DNA of 12,222 nt from CAYFUF01 sp964346245 (lineage in GTDB: Bacteria; Bacillota; Clostridia; Tissierellales; Peptoniphilaceae), in the NCBI GenBank assembly GCA_964346245.1, contig CAYFUF010000036.1:1-12222 (forward strand). Reading direction: 5' to 3'. The position numbers and the translations under genes were made by a program. This document shows, piece after piece, positions 6,679 through 12,222 of the stretch (positions are counted from its first letter, which is position 1; every line of letters begins with the position of its first letter). Below the pieces are notes generated by a model that saw only the letters and a list, made by a program, of their open reading frames with translations, was not told the DNA's origin and ran no database searches.

Positions 6679-6786
6679 TTAATATCCACAAACCAAAACC
6701 AGCAGTAGCAAAGACAGCAAGGTAAACTTCACGATGCTAATAATATTCTTGTTATTCACAAACCATAAAATTCTCTTTTTCTTCAT
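6679..6786 (-). CDS. Very small single-span membrane protein, 35 residues
   Basis: The ATG at 6786 is preceded by a near-perfect GGAGG ribosome binding site five bases upstream. The peptide starts MKKKRILWFVNNKN, positively charged, and continues as one hydrophobic helix (FTLLSLLLLVLVCGY) that ends at the TAA. The positive N-terminus predicts an N-inside orientation. The shared terminator at 6592-6626 lies downstream. It could be a genuine small membrane protein, a type I toxin-like peptide, or the leftover signal peptide of a lost secreted protein. The LVC resembles a poor lipobox, but valine at -1 argues against processing. I found no antisense RNA promoter that would support a toxin-antitoxin reading. 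Coding status rests on the ribosome binding site, composition and terminator. Confidence 0.5.
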   Translation of the reverse strand: MKKKRILWFVNNKNIISIVKFTLLSLLLLVLVCGY

Positions 6787-6869
6787 GTCGCCTCCAAAAG
6801 CTTGTTCTGGCATTGTTCTATCGTATTTACGCTAAAGTGAGAAGGTTTGGGATAACCCCTTGCCTCGAT

Positions 6870-7178
6870 TACCTTAGCATCCCGAAAAATCGACATAACT
6901 CAGGTAGGATAAATTGATCGATTACCTTAGCAATTGTAAATATCAAAAAGCCACAGGTAAAATAATGTCACAAAAAGAGGGCCATTACCTTAGCTTCTCA
7001 AATCACACGAATGCTAAGGTAAAAATGGCCCCTGAAATTACTGTAGTAAACGCAATTTGACGATTGCTAAAGTAAAAACTGATAAAAACCTACCTTAGGA
7101 ATCGCTGTTTGACGGATACTAAGGTAATGGCCCTTGAAAACCTACCTTAGCATTTCTCAAAAACATTATGCTAAGGTA
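6870..7178. repeat. Array 1: twelve strand-alternating copies of a 10-bp motif at about 26-bp steps
   Basis: Forward copies of TACCTTAGCA start at 6870, 6923, 6986, 7039, 7091 and 7143. Reverse copies (TGCTAAGGTA) start at 6897, 6950, 7012, 7065, 7117 and 7169. Five copies are perfect, four have one mismatch, and three (6897, 6950, 7039) have three or four. Successive starts are 27, 26, 27, 36, 26, 27, 26, 26, 26, 26 and 26 bp apart. The single long step is longer by about one helical turn. The 16-bp segments between arms differ in sequence but keep their length, so arm identity and spacing are the conserved features. GGGCCAT directly abuts two arms (6979-6985, and 7127-7133 in reverse) and nearly abuts a third (7025-7031). 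A stray half-site lies at 6830-6839. The array begins 45 bp downstream of the nuclease-like gene. Confidence 0.9.
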
Positions 7179-7222
7179 AAACCGAAATTATCCCTATTCG
7201 ATGAACGATTCGCACCCAACAC

Positions 7223-8026
7223 CTATGGCAGTAAGTGCTTTCGAATTAAAAGCTTCACCCACTGCAGGTCCAAGTTGTCCCTTGATGACTCATAGGTGGT
7301 AATCAGACGATGGCCATGAAAAATACCATGCTTCTCGTACAATTTCAGCCGCTGGTAGGCTTTCACCGCATAGTCTGGATCGTCCATTCGGCCGTTATGC
7401 TCCCAATAAATCTCAAATGACCTCGTCGGATCGAGGAAAGTGAAATCAGGATGAAGGGTAATGTGGTCATCGATGCGAAGAGGGCATTCATATTTGTAAG
7501 CTAAGCCTGCTGAGTCAAAAAAGTCGGCAAGGATTTTCTCTGACTTGGATCTTACCCTCTCTTGACGATTGGTCAGAATAATAAATCGATCATCAGTGAA
7601 GCCTTTGCCTTGGTATTCTTGGGCCATCCAATCGGACAAGACCTGATCCTTCGTTGCGAGTAGTGGCTTGAAGAGTTCCTTCTTTGCTGGATGAAACTGG
7701 TCGTATAGACGGTCGATCTCCTCGGGATGATAATCCTTTACTATCTTACTAAGTTGCTTAATCCTCTTTCTGACTAACTTGTCTATTTTATGAAGATATT
7801 GGTCCTCGACTATCGTCTTCGCCAGACCCACATGCTCAGACGAGATATATTTCCTCTCCACTTGACCCGTCTTGGGATTGGCTACATAGCGGAAAAATTG
7901 ATATTGCCTATTGCTTTCAATGACATCTAGGCGTGGGTAATGAGTGGGTATCTCCTTCGTTTCAAGCATCCTCATCAAAGTGACATACTCCTGCAATAAA
8001 TCGTTCAGACAATTCATAGAAACCAT
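7223..8026 (-). CDS. PD-(D/E)XK-like nuclease domain protein of unknown role, flanked by repeat arrays
   Basis: The 267-residue protein has an N-terminal half rich in charged helices (residues 1-140; for example KIDKLVRKRIKQLSKIVKDY at 80-99). The C-terminal half resembles restriction-like nucleases. VRSKSEKILADFF (158-170) carries the helix-1 glutamate E163, HPDF (192-195) the metal-binding Asp194, and FEIYWEHNG (204-212) Glu205. DDPDYAVKAYQRLKLYEKHG follows at 215-234. I recognise the SEKIxAD...YxYExPL...PDF...YWEHxG pattern from uncharacterised proteins of Clostridia; the canonical lysine of E-x-K is not evident, so catalysis is not assured. AGGAG (8036-8032) lies five bases before the ATG at 8026; a GTG at 8032 overlaps it and is not the start. 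No adjacent methylase, integrase or transposase is seen. Dense site arrays on both sides suggest that it, or a linked factor, acts on those sites. Confidence 0.7.
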   Translation of the reverse strand: MVSMNCLNDLLQEYVTLMRMLETKEIPTHYPRLDVIESNRQYQFFRYVANPKTGQVERKYISSEHVGLAKTIVEDQYLHKIDKLVRKRIKQLSKIVKDYHPEEIDRLYDQFHPAKKELFKPLLATKDQVLSDWMAQEYQGKGFTDDRFIILTNRQERVRSKSEKILADFFDSAGLAYKYECPLRIDDHITLHPDFTFLDPTRSFEIYWEHNGRMDDPDYAVKAYQRLKLYEKHGIFHGHRLITTYESSRDNLDLQWVKLLIRKHLLP

Positions 8027-8108
8027 GGGCACTCCTTTAAAGAATTTGTAATATCATACCTATTCTATGCCAACTGGATTCCCGAAAGTTCCCATTCGTA
8101 AGGCCATC

Positions 8109-8344
8109 GACCTTAGATAATTCATTTTTCAACTTACTCAAGTACCATATTGCTTGTTACAACCTTAGCATCCTAAATCTTTAATATCCTCAAGTACAAA
8201 ACCATCTTTTTTGACCTTAGCATTCTATATTCCAAATATCCTCAAGTACAAAATCACCTTTTTTGACCTTAGCATCCTGAATTCCTCAAGTACATGGCCC
8301 GCTTTTCTGATATTAGCATCCTGAATTCCTGAATTCCTCAAACC
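8109..8344. repeat. Array 2: ten strand-alternating half-sites at 26-bp steps upstream of the nuclease-like gene
   Basis: Forward arms (consensus GACCTTAGCA) start at 8109, 8161, 8213, 8265 and 8309. Reverse arms (consensus TCCTCAAGTA, a diverged form of TGCTAAGGTA) start at 8135, 8187, 8239, 8283 and 8335. The step is exactly 26 bp throughout except one of 18 bp (8265 to 8283). That loop holds one copy of TCCTGAAT, where the next full-length loop (8319-8334) holds two. Two linkers (8197-8212, 8249-8264) are nearly identical, so this side also behaves as a 52-bp tandem repeat. ATGGCCC follows the fourth reverse arm (8294-8300), and GGGCCAT occurs just outside the array (8352-8358). Confidence 0.88.
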
Positions 8345-8404
8345 CCTCCAAGGGCCATGCCCCAAGACCATCCCCGCCCAACACCCCCAAGCACCCCAAC
8401 AACC
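8345..8404. other. C-rich, G-poor spacer
   Basis: The plus strand is strongly C-rich with few G, with runs such as CCCCGCCC and CACCCCC. It lies between array 2 and the TIGR04076 gene stop codon. No hairpin terminator for the upstream gene is seen here. Confidence 0.4.
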
Positions 8405-8704
8405 TCAAACCACCTCCAACAAGAAGGTCATCGGCCGAAAGCCGTCATTGCAAGAGACCATCGCAGACATGGGATCTTTCATCCAGCCGTCATAGAAGTT
8501 GCCCTCGCCGATGGCTAACTTTTGCACAAAAGGTAGCATGGTAGACCAAGCGCTCTTGCAGAAGTTAGCAGGCCTTTTGGCATCAATGGAGACATAGCTG
8601 TCCCCTACCCGCATGGAGCAGGCTTCATCTAGCGGATTCTCGTACCTGTCGATGAGGTCTTGATAGACTGTTTGTTTTAGTATGGTAATTTTGATAGCTT
8701 GCAT
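8405..8704 (-). CDS. TIGR04076 family small protein, unknown function
   Basis: The 99-residue protein matches the small TIGR04076 family in length and in characteristic segments: KITILKQTVYQDLIDRYENP (5-24), CSMRVGDSYVS (about 29-39), FCKSAWSTMLPFVQKLAIGE (48-67), then NFYDGWMKDPMSAMVSCNDG and FRPMTFLLE at the end. It is predicted cytoplasmic, with conserved cysteines and a C-terminal SCNDGFRP motif. No activity is established that I can name. The ATG at 8704 has a GGGGG ribosome binding site a few bases upstream. It begins 38 bp after the end of the fused metal-transporter remnant and on the same strand, so it may be transcribed from that locus's promoter. Confidence 0.85.
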   Translation of the reverse strand: MQAIKITILKQTVYQDLIDRYENPLDEACSMRVGDSYVSIDAKRPANFCKSAWSTMLPFVQKLAIGEGNFYDGWMKDPMSAMVSCNDGFRPMTFLLEVV

Positions 8705-8742
8705 GTTACCCCCTATAGCTTTAGCTTGACTCGCCTAACCTC

Positions 8743-9702
8743 CTAAGAACTCGGTAAGAGGCTTTTGAGCGCTTGATACCGCTTCTTGCCTTTTTCGGTG
8801 AGGAGGTAGTAGTTATCTACAATCATAATGTACCCTTTCATCTGCATTCGACTGGTGACTTTGTTCAGTTTAGCAGGCTCCCAATTGATGTGGTGAATGA
8901 TTTCATCCACGTTGTTCTCTGGGCTGAACCTTGCTTTTTCCGTATGGCCACCCAGGTGAACCAGCAAGGCGTCATAGACTAGGGTGCGCTTGTCTTTGGC
9001 TCGTCGTATGGCCTTAGTGAAGGCGCCTTCCTTGGCGAAAAGGAGAAGGGCCATGTAGGAGACCATCGCCACAAAAGCAACCGTACCGGACATGGAGGTG
9101 TTCAAGCGGATGGCAATCAGGTAGCCGATGAGGCTGTTGAAACAGCCTATGGCCCCCGAAAGGACAAGTGCGCTCAAGAGACTTCTCGCAAGAAGAAGCG
9201 CTGTGGCCGCGGATGAGATAAAAAAGGAAATGACTAGGATGGAACCCACCGAATCGAAGGCAATCACGCTGGTAAAGGAGGTTAGGCACATGAGTGCGTA
9301 GAAGATAAGGCCTGTCTTTATGCCAACCAAGTGGGCAAACTCCTTAGAGATTAGCGCTAAACGCTCTTTAATATACGTATCGAGCTCATCCAATTCACCA
9401 GTATAGGCGGTAAGCTTGTCTTCTATGTAGTCTTTATCCTCGGGCATCAGGTTTATGAGTTCCTTTGCCACATTCTCACAGGCTTCCTTGTACAAGCCTA
9501 CATTGAACCAAAAGTGTGGATCCCTAATCTCCTCGCCATCCTCGTCCATCGTCTCTAATTTGTCAATCGAGAAAGTCGATGTAATCGCAACCCCCTTCTT
9601 GCTCAGGACGTCTTCCATCTTTCCCTCAAAATGAAGGCCATGATACAAGACCAAATCCGCTCCCTCAATCTTCTCTAAATCTTCAGGCTTAGTTGCATAC
9701 AA
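8743..9702 (-). pseudogene. In-frame deletion fusion of a Zn/Mn ABC substrate-binding protein to the C-terminal half of its permease
   Basis: The frame reads SPHLYATKPEDLEKIEGADL, just upstream of and through the TTG at 9702. It continues YHGLHFEGKM and DPHFWFN (61-67), the metal-binding His regions of ZnuA/TroA-like lipoproteins, to about residue 117 (ELDTYIKERLALI). It then changes to EFAHLVGIKTGLIFYALMCL and SVGSILVISFFISSAATALL, a metal permease (ZnuB/MntB/TroC type), to about residue 225. A DtxR-like winged-helix tail (about 240-319, ending LTEKGKKRYQALKSLL) follows, as in some such permeases. The signal peptide, the second half of the binding protein, the ATPase and the first permease helices are absent. 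The fusion stays open for 319 residues but no ATG with a ribosome binding site fits; TTG would be the start. A transporter cannot be made; a membrane-bound hybrid peptide is possible but unlikely to be functional. Confidence 0.8.
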
Positions 9703-9740
9703 GTGGGGGCTTCGCCATGGGGAATAATCAGGTTCGTCAT

Positions 9741-9768
9741 ATTATCGCACTAGAGGAAGACTTTGCAA
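9741..9768 (-). promoter_or_regulatory. Promoter of the metal-transporter remnant
   Basis: On the minus strand TTGCAA (9768-9763) and GATAAT (9746-9741) are 16 bp apart. This points into the transporter remnant and, beyond it, the TIGR04076 gene. Confidence 0.5.
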
Positions 9769-9776
9769 ATAAATTT

Positions 9777-9792
9777 GTTAGCATAAGCTAAC
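9777..9792. promoter_or_regulatory. Palindrome GTTAGC-N4-GCTAAC, candidate metalloregulator operator
   Basis: A perfect 6-bp inverted repeat with a 4-bp centre lies 8 bp upstream of the -35 of the metal-transporter remnant and overlaps the stop codon of the YwaF-like gene. Its GTTAGC core resembles DtxR/MntR-type boxes (TTAGGTTAGCCTAA-like). It could instead be part of the terminator of the upstream gene, though the T-run is poor. Confidence 0.4.
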
Positions 9793-10486
9793 ATTCTGAA
9801 TTAGGCTTCTTCGACAAAGGAATGTTGCGGTAAAATACCGCCCAAACAAAGATAAAGAATAAGGCATACAATACAAACAAGAAGACAGGTCTAGGCAGTC
9901 TTTCGCTCAAGAGCACCAATGCTGTCCCCTGCCCACCATTGGTGTAACCATAATCATATTGAAAGAACCTGTTTAGCACTAAGCTGGGAATCAGCAATAT
10001 CCAAACGGGAATAAAAGCCCTCACCTGATCGCCTGGCAGAGCTTGATAAGCCTGGCTCCTCCACAGATAGTAAGCAACAAACATCATCAGGTAATGGTAG
10101 AGTAAAGTGCGAATACCCACAAAGCTAATGATGGGATAGACGTCGATATGATAGTTCAAAACAAAGCCCATTACCCCGGATATTAAGCCGACAGTGGCGA
10201 TGTTGGCCATAGCAATCTGCTTCAGCTTCCCCTCTTTCAAGAAAGCGGCGAAGGGCATCAAAAGCCAGAACAAAGAACATAAATAAAGTGGTAAAGTTGT
10301 TGCATAATTAAAGGAGCGGAAAGTCAGGTATTCCCAGATCCAATAAGCGGGGTCGAAAAAAAGAATGATAACAGCAACAACCTTCAGAAAGTGTTGATAT
10401 CCGCTATCAATCAGTAGCTTAGTAAAATAAGGTATCGAAATCACTGTGAAGATGATTAAGATGATATGGCCCGTCGAAAACATCAT
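9788..10486 (-). CDS. YwaF/TIGR02206 family integral membrane protein
   Basis: The 232-residue protein is almost entirely hydrophobic, with about seven membrane segments. Family landmarks are TTLPLYLCSLFWLLMPF (63-79), the mid-protein VGIRTLLYHYLMMFVAYYL (123-141), and GTALVLLSERLPRPVF near the C-terminus. YwaF-like proteins have no firmly known role. Two ATG codons in a row are possible. GGAGG (10495-10491) lies only four bases before the first (10486) but seven before the second (10483), so the second may be the true start. A good promoter precedes it (10509-10537). The TAG stop lies inside the palindrome at 9777-9792. Confidence 0.8.
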   Translation of the reverse strand: MMFSTGHIILIIFTVISIPYFTKLLIDSGYQHFLKVVAVIILFFDPAYWIWEYLTFRSFNYATTLPLYLCSLFWLLMPFAAFLKEGKLKQIAMANIATVGLISGVMGFVLNYHIDVYPIISFVGIRTLLYHYLMMFVAYYLWRSQAYQALPGDQVRAFIPVWILLIPSLVLNRFFQYDYGYTNGGQGTALVLLSERLPRPVFLFVLYALFFIFVWAVFYRNIPLSKKPNSEC

Positions 10487-10508
10487 TTATCCTCCATAAT
10501 ATTCTTTA

Positions 10509-10537
10509 ATAATACAGAAATTTCTTGATGCTGCCAA
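10509..10537 (-). promoter_or_regulatory. Promoter of the YwaF-like gene
   Basis: On the minus strand TTGGCA (10537-10532) and TATTAT (10514-10509) are separated by an ideal 17 bp. The spacer contains the perfect palindrome AGAAATTTCT (10516-10525), a possible operator. Confidence 0.6.
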
Positions 10538-10625
10538 CAATTTTATGCAGATAATTGGATGCTTCGCCAAATACGCAACTATCTATTTAAAGAGTCAAAT
10601 TTTTATCCTCATCAGATCGTTCTTG

Positions 10626-10634
10626 TGCTACAAT
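10626..10634 (+). promoter_or_regulatory. Extended -10 promoter of the MATE gene
   Basis: TGCTACAAT differs by one base from the extended -10 of the alcohol dehydrogenase gene in this window. It lies 45 bp before the start codon; no clear -35 is visible. Confidence 0.5.
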
Positions 10635-10679
10635 AAGCGAGTTGCAACAAGAGCAAGTACTTATGAGTAAAAGGAAAAG

Positions 10680-12050
10680 ATGTCCATGACCAACAGATTA
10701 TTTCTCAGCGACTCCACATTTTTGCGCCGTATGATGGCCATAGCCTTGCCAGTCGCCTTACAATTTTTAATATCGACTTCGATTAACATGGCTGATACGG
10801 TAATGATTAGCCCCCTCGGCGACGCCAGCATCGCAGCAGTCGGCCTCGTTAACCAGTTCGTGTTCTTCTTCCTCATTGTGATATTTGGCATCAGCAGCGC
10901 TGGCTCCGTCTTTTACGCGCAGCACTTTGGGAATGAAAATGTCCTTAGCGTACGCAGATACCTGAGTATCTCACTGCAAATATCGACCATTATCGCAATC
11001 CCCTTCACGATTATCTGCCTCCTTTGGCCGCAGACAATCATGAACTTATTGATACCAGATCCTGAAGTCGTCGAAATTGGTGTCGGCTACCTACGCATTA
11101 TTGCGTTAACCTTTGTCTTCACAGGCATTGCCCAGACCTTCAACACGGTCTTGCGGACGGTAAACCGTGGTCAAGAAGCGCTTTTCGTCTCTATCCTTGC
11201 CTTCTTCACCAACGTCTTCTTCAACTACATCTTCATCTATGGGCACTTCGGCGCACCAGCGCTCAATGCTGTCGGTGCTGGCGTCGGCACCTTGATTGCG
11301 CGTACGCTCGAAGCGACGCTTTTGCTCTTTCTCGCCTTCCGTCAAAAACCGGGTGTCGCCAGCGTTCGTCCCCACAAAATCCTGCATTTTGACAAGACGC
11401 GAACTAAAGAGTTTTTCAGCATCGCGCTGCCGATTATCACCGCGGAAACGATGTGGTCTCTTGGGCAGCTCTTGTTTGCCGTCGCCTACGCACGCATAGG
11501 TAAGGAAGCAACAGCAGCGATCCAGCTCACCGGAACTATTCAAAACGTATTCTTCATCTTGACGAATGCAATCTCTTCTGCAGGAGCTGTCATCATCGGA
11601 CAGACGCTGGGTGCAGATCAGCACAAACTTTCCCTACGCTACTCGAAATACTTTCTGCAGATGACCTTTCTCTTAGGTCTCGTGAGTGCAGCCGTTCTCA
11701 TCATCCTACCCGACCTCCTTTTGGGCATATACTCCGGTTTGGACGTCAGTCTCTATGAGACAGCGAGGAATTTACTCATCATCCGTGGCATCTTTATCGT
11801 TTTTCGCTTCCTCAACGGCATGATGATTGTTGGGATTCTAAGGCCCGGTGGCGATACCAAAGTTCCACTCATCTTAGAACTCTTGACCATGTGGGCATTT
11901 GCGATTCCCATGGCCTTCGTCAGTGTTTTGATCCTAAGATGGCCCGTGACTTGGGTGTTCACCATCGTCAGCCTAGAAGAGCTCATCAAGACAATTCTTG
12001 TCGTCCCAAGGCTTTTGCAGAAGAAATGGGTACAAAACATTGCCAAATAG
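10680..12050 (+). CDS. MATE family multidrug/toxin efflux transporter
   Basis: The 456-residue protein has the length and twelve-helix pattern of MATE (NorM/DinF-like) exporters, which use Na+ or H+ gradients to expel organic cations or metabolites. It shows two internally related halves. The first starts RRMMAIALPVALQFLISTSI with NMADTVMISPLGDASIAAVG (36-55). The second starts EFFSIALPIITAETMWSLGQ, followed by IGKEATAAIQLTGTIQNVFF. FGNENVLSVRRYLS and IGQTLGADQHKLSLRYSKYF are matching cytoplasmic loop elements of the halves. AAGGA (10671-10675) is close to the ATG at 10680; a second ATG at 10686 has slightly longer spacing and could also serve. The substrate cannot be inferred. No terminator hairpin was recognised in the 172 bases after the stop. 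Confidence 0.93.
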   Translation: MSMTNRLFLSDSTFLRRMMAIALPVALQFLISTSINMADTVMISPLGDASIAAVGLVNQFVFFFLIVIFGISSAGSVFYAQHFGNENVLSVRRYLSISLQISTIIAIPFTIICLLWPQTIMNLLIPDPEVVEIGVGYLRIIALTFVFTGIAQTFNTVLRTVNRGQEALFVSILAFFTNVFFNYIFIYGHFGAPALNAVGAGVGTLIARTLEATLLLFLAFRQKPGVASVRPHKILHFDKTRTKEFFSIALPIITAETMWSLGQLLFAVAYARIGKEATAAIQLTGTIQNVFFILTNAISSAGAVIIGQTLGADQHKLSLRYSKYFLQMTFLLGLVSAAVLIILPDLLLGIYSGLDVSLYETARNLLIIRGIFIVFRFLNGMMIVGILRPGGDTKVPLILELLTMWAFAIPMAFVSVLILRWPVTWVFTIVSLEELIKTILVVPRLLQKKWVQNIAK

Positions 12051-12222
12051 GCGAATGCATGATGAAGCGATGGTGGCATATCGTAGGAACTGATCAGCTA
12101 CATGAATGAATTATCCTACAAGCAACATGACAAAACACAGCATTTATTCTATTCACCGTCGCTTCAGAAGAGGGTTTGGCTCCTTTGAATCTGCTAACTG
12201 CTTGATAGCTCTTTTTGTTTTC
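12051..12222. other. Sequence after the MATE gene, no gene recognised
   Basis: Short open frames exist on both strands, but none has a ribosome binding site or a recognisable family. A partial gene entering from outside the window on the minus strand cannot be excluded. Confidence 0.4.

Noticed and set aside
6679..6786. Type I toxin-antitoxin locus
   Set aside because: The peptide is toxin-like in size and hydrophobicity, but no antisense RNA promoter or overlapping RNA structure could be identified; left as an unassigned small membrane protein.
6870..7178. CRISPR array
   Set aside because: Conserved parts are only 10 bp, alternate in strand, and are separated by 16-bp segments. CRISPR repeats are longer, run in one orientation and sit between spacers of 25-40 bp. 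No cas gene is present.
8026..8032. GTG at 8032 as start of the nuclease-like gene
   Set aside because: It overlaps the AGGAG Shine-Dalgarno. The ATG at 8026 has ideal five-base spacing.
8109..8344. Simple tandem repeat of about 52 bp with no further structure
   Set aside because: Units are tandem, but the 26-bp half-period with inverted related arms matches the array on the other side of the gene, so the internal structure is meaningful.
11106..11624. 172-residue minus-strand open frame within the MATE gene
   Set aside because: It is opposite a clear transporter frame and has a charged, non-family-like composition; a shadow of the MATE codons.

Overview
The window looks like a chromosomal segment of a Bacillota (Firmicutes) bacterium of moderate G+C. 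The evidence is strong AAGGAG/GGAGG ribosome binding sites, extended -10 promoters, and gene families typical of Clostridia and their relatives: an iron-dependent alcohol dehydrogenase, AmmeMemoRadiSam genes, a two-domain chromate transporter, an Mrp/NBP35 ATPase, a TIGR04076 protein, a YwaF-like membrane protein and a MATE transporter. The genus cannot be fixed from sequence alone.

Layout: 1-403 (-) is a decayed thiamine-diphosphate 2-oxo acid decarboxylase whose 3' end runs into an ABC ATPase fragment. 634-1782 (+) is an intact Fe-alcohol dehydrogenase with promoter and terminator. 2015-2360 (+) is a Memo (AmrB) N-terminus joined by deletion to an AmrA (AMMECR1) C-terminus, followed by the intact radical SAM gene amrS (2363-3202). 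chrA (3203-4375, -) meets amrS stop codon to stop codon. 4672-5140 (-) is a frameshifted composite of a nucleotide-sugar dehydrogenase and a Gfo/Idh/MocA oxidoreductase. mrp (5337-6191, -) is intact but lacks one cysteine of its CPxC motif. Two small membrane-protein genes (6375-6578, +; 6679-6786, -) converge on one bidirectional terminator. 8405-8704 (-) encodes a TIGR04076 protein. 8743-9702 (-) is an in-frame fusion of a Zn/Mn-binding lipoprotein fragment to the C-terminal half of its ABC permease. A YwaF-like gene (9788-10486, -) and a MATE transporter (10680-12050, +) close the window.

The most striking part is 6861-8340. A single gene (7223-8026, -) for a PD-(D/E)XK-like nuclease of unknown role is flanked on both sides by arrays of a 10-bp motif, TACCTTAGCA, that flips strand at every step. 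In both arrays the step is almost exactly 26 bp, about 2.5 helical turns, giving a 52-bp full period. I count 12 half-sites downstream and 10 upstream of the gene. I know of no described system with this layout. It could be a mobile element with multi-site ends, a self-regulating nuclease operator array, or a hairpin RNA locus.

A second theme is decay by gene-spanning deletion. Four loci in 12 kb are composites of two truncated genes, while the genes between them are intact and several dead loci keep clean promoters. This points to recent reductive evolution by deletion.
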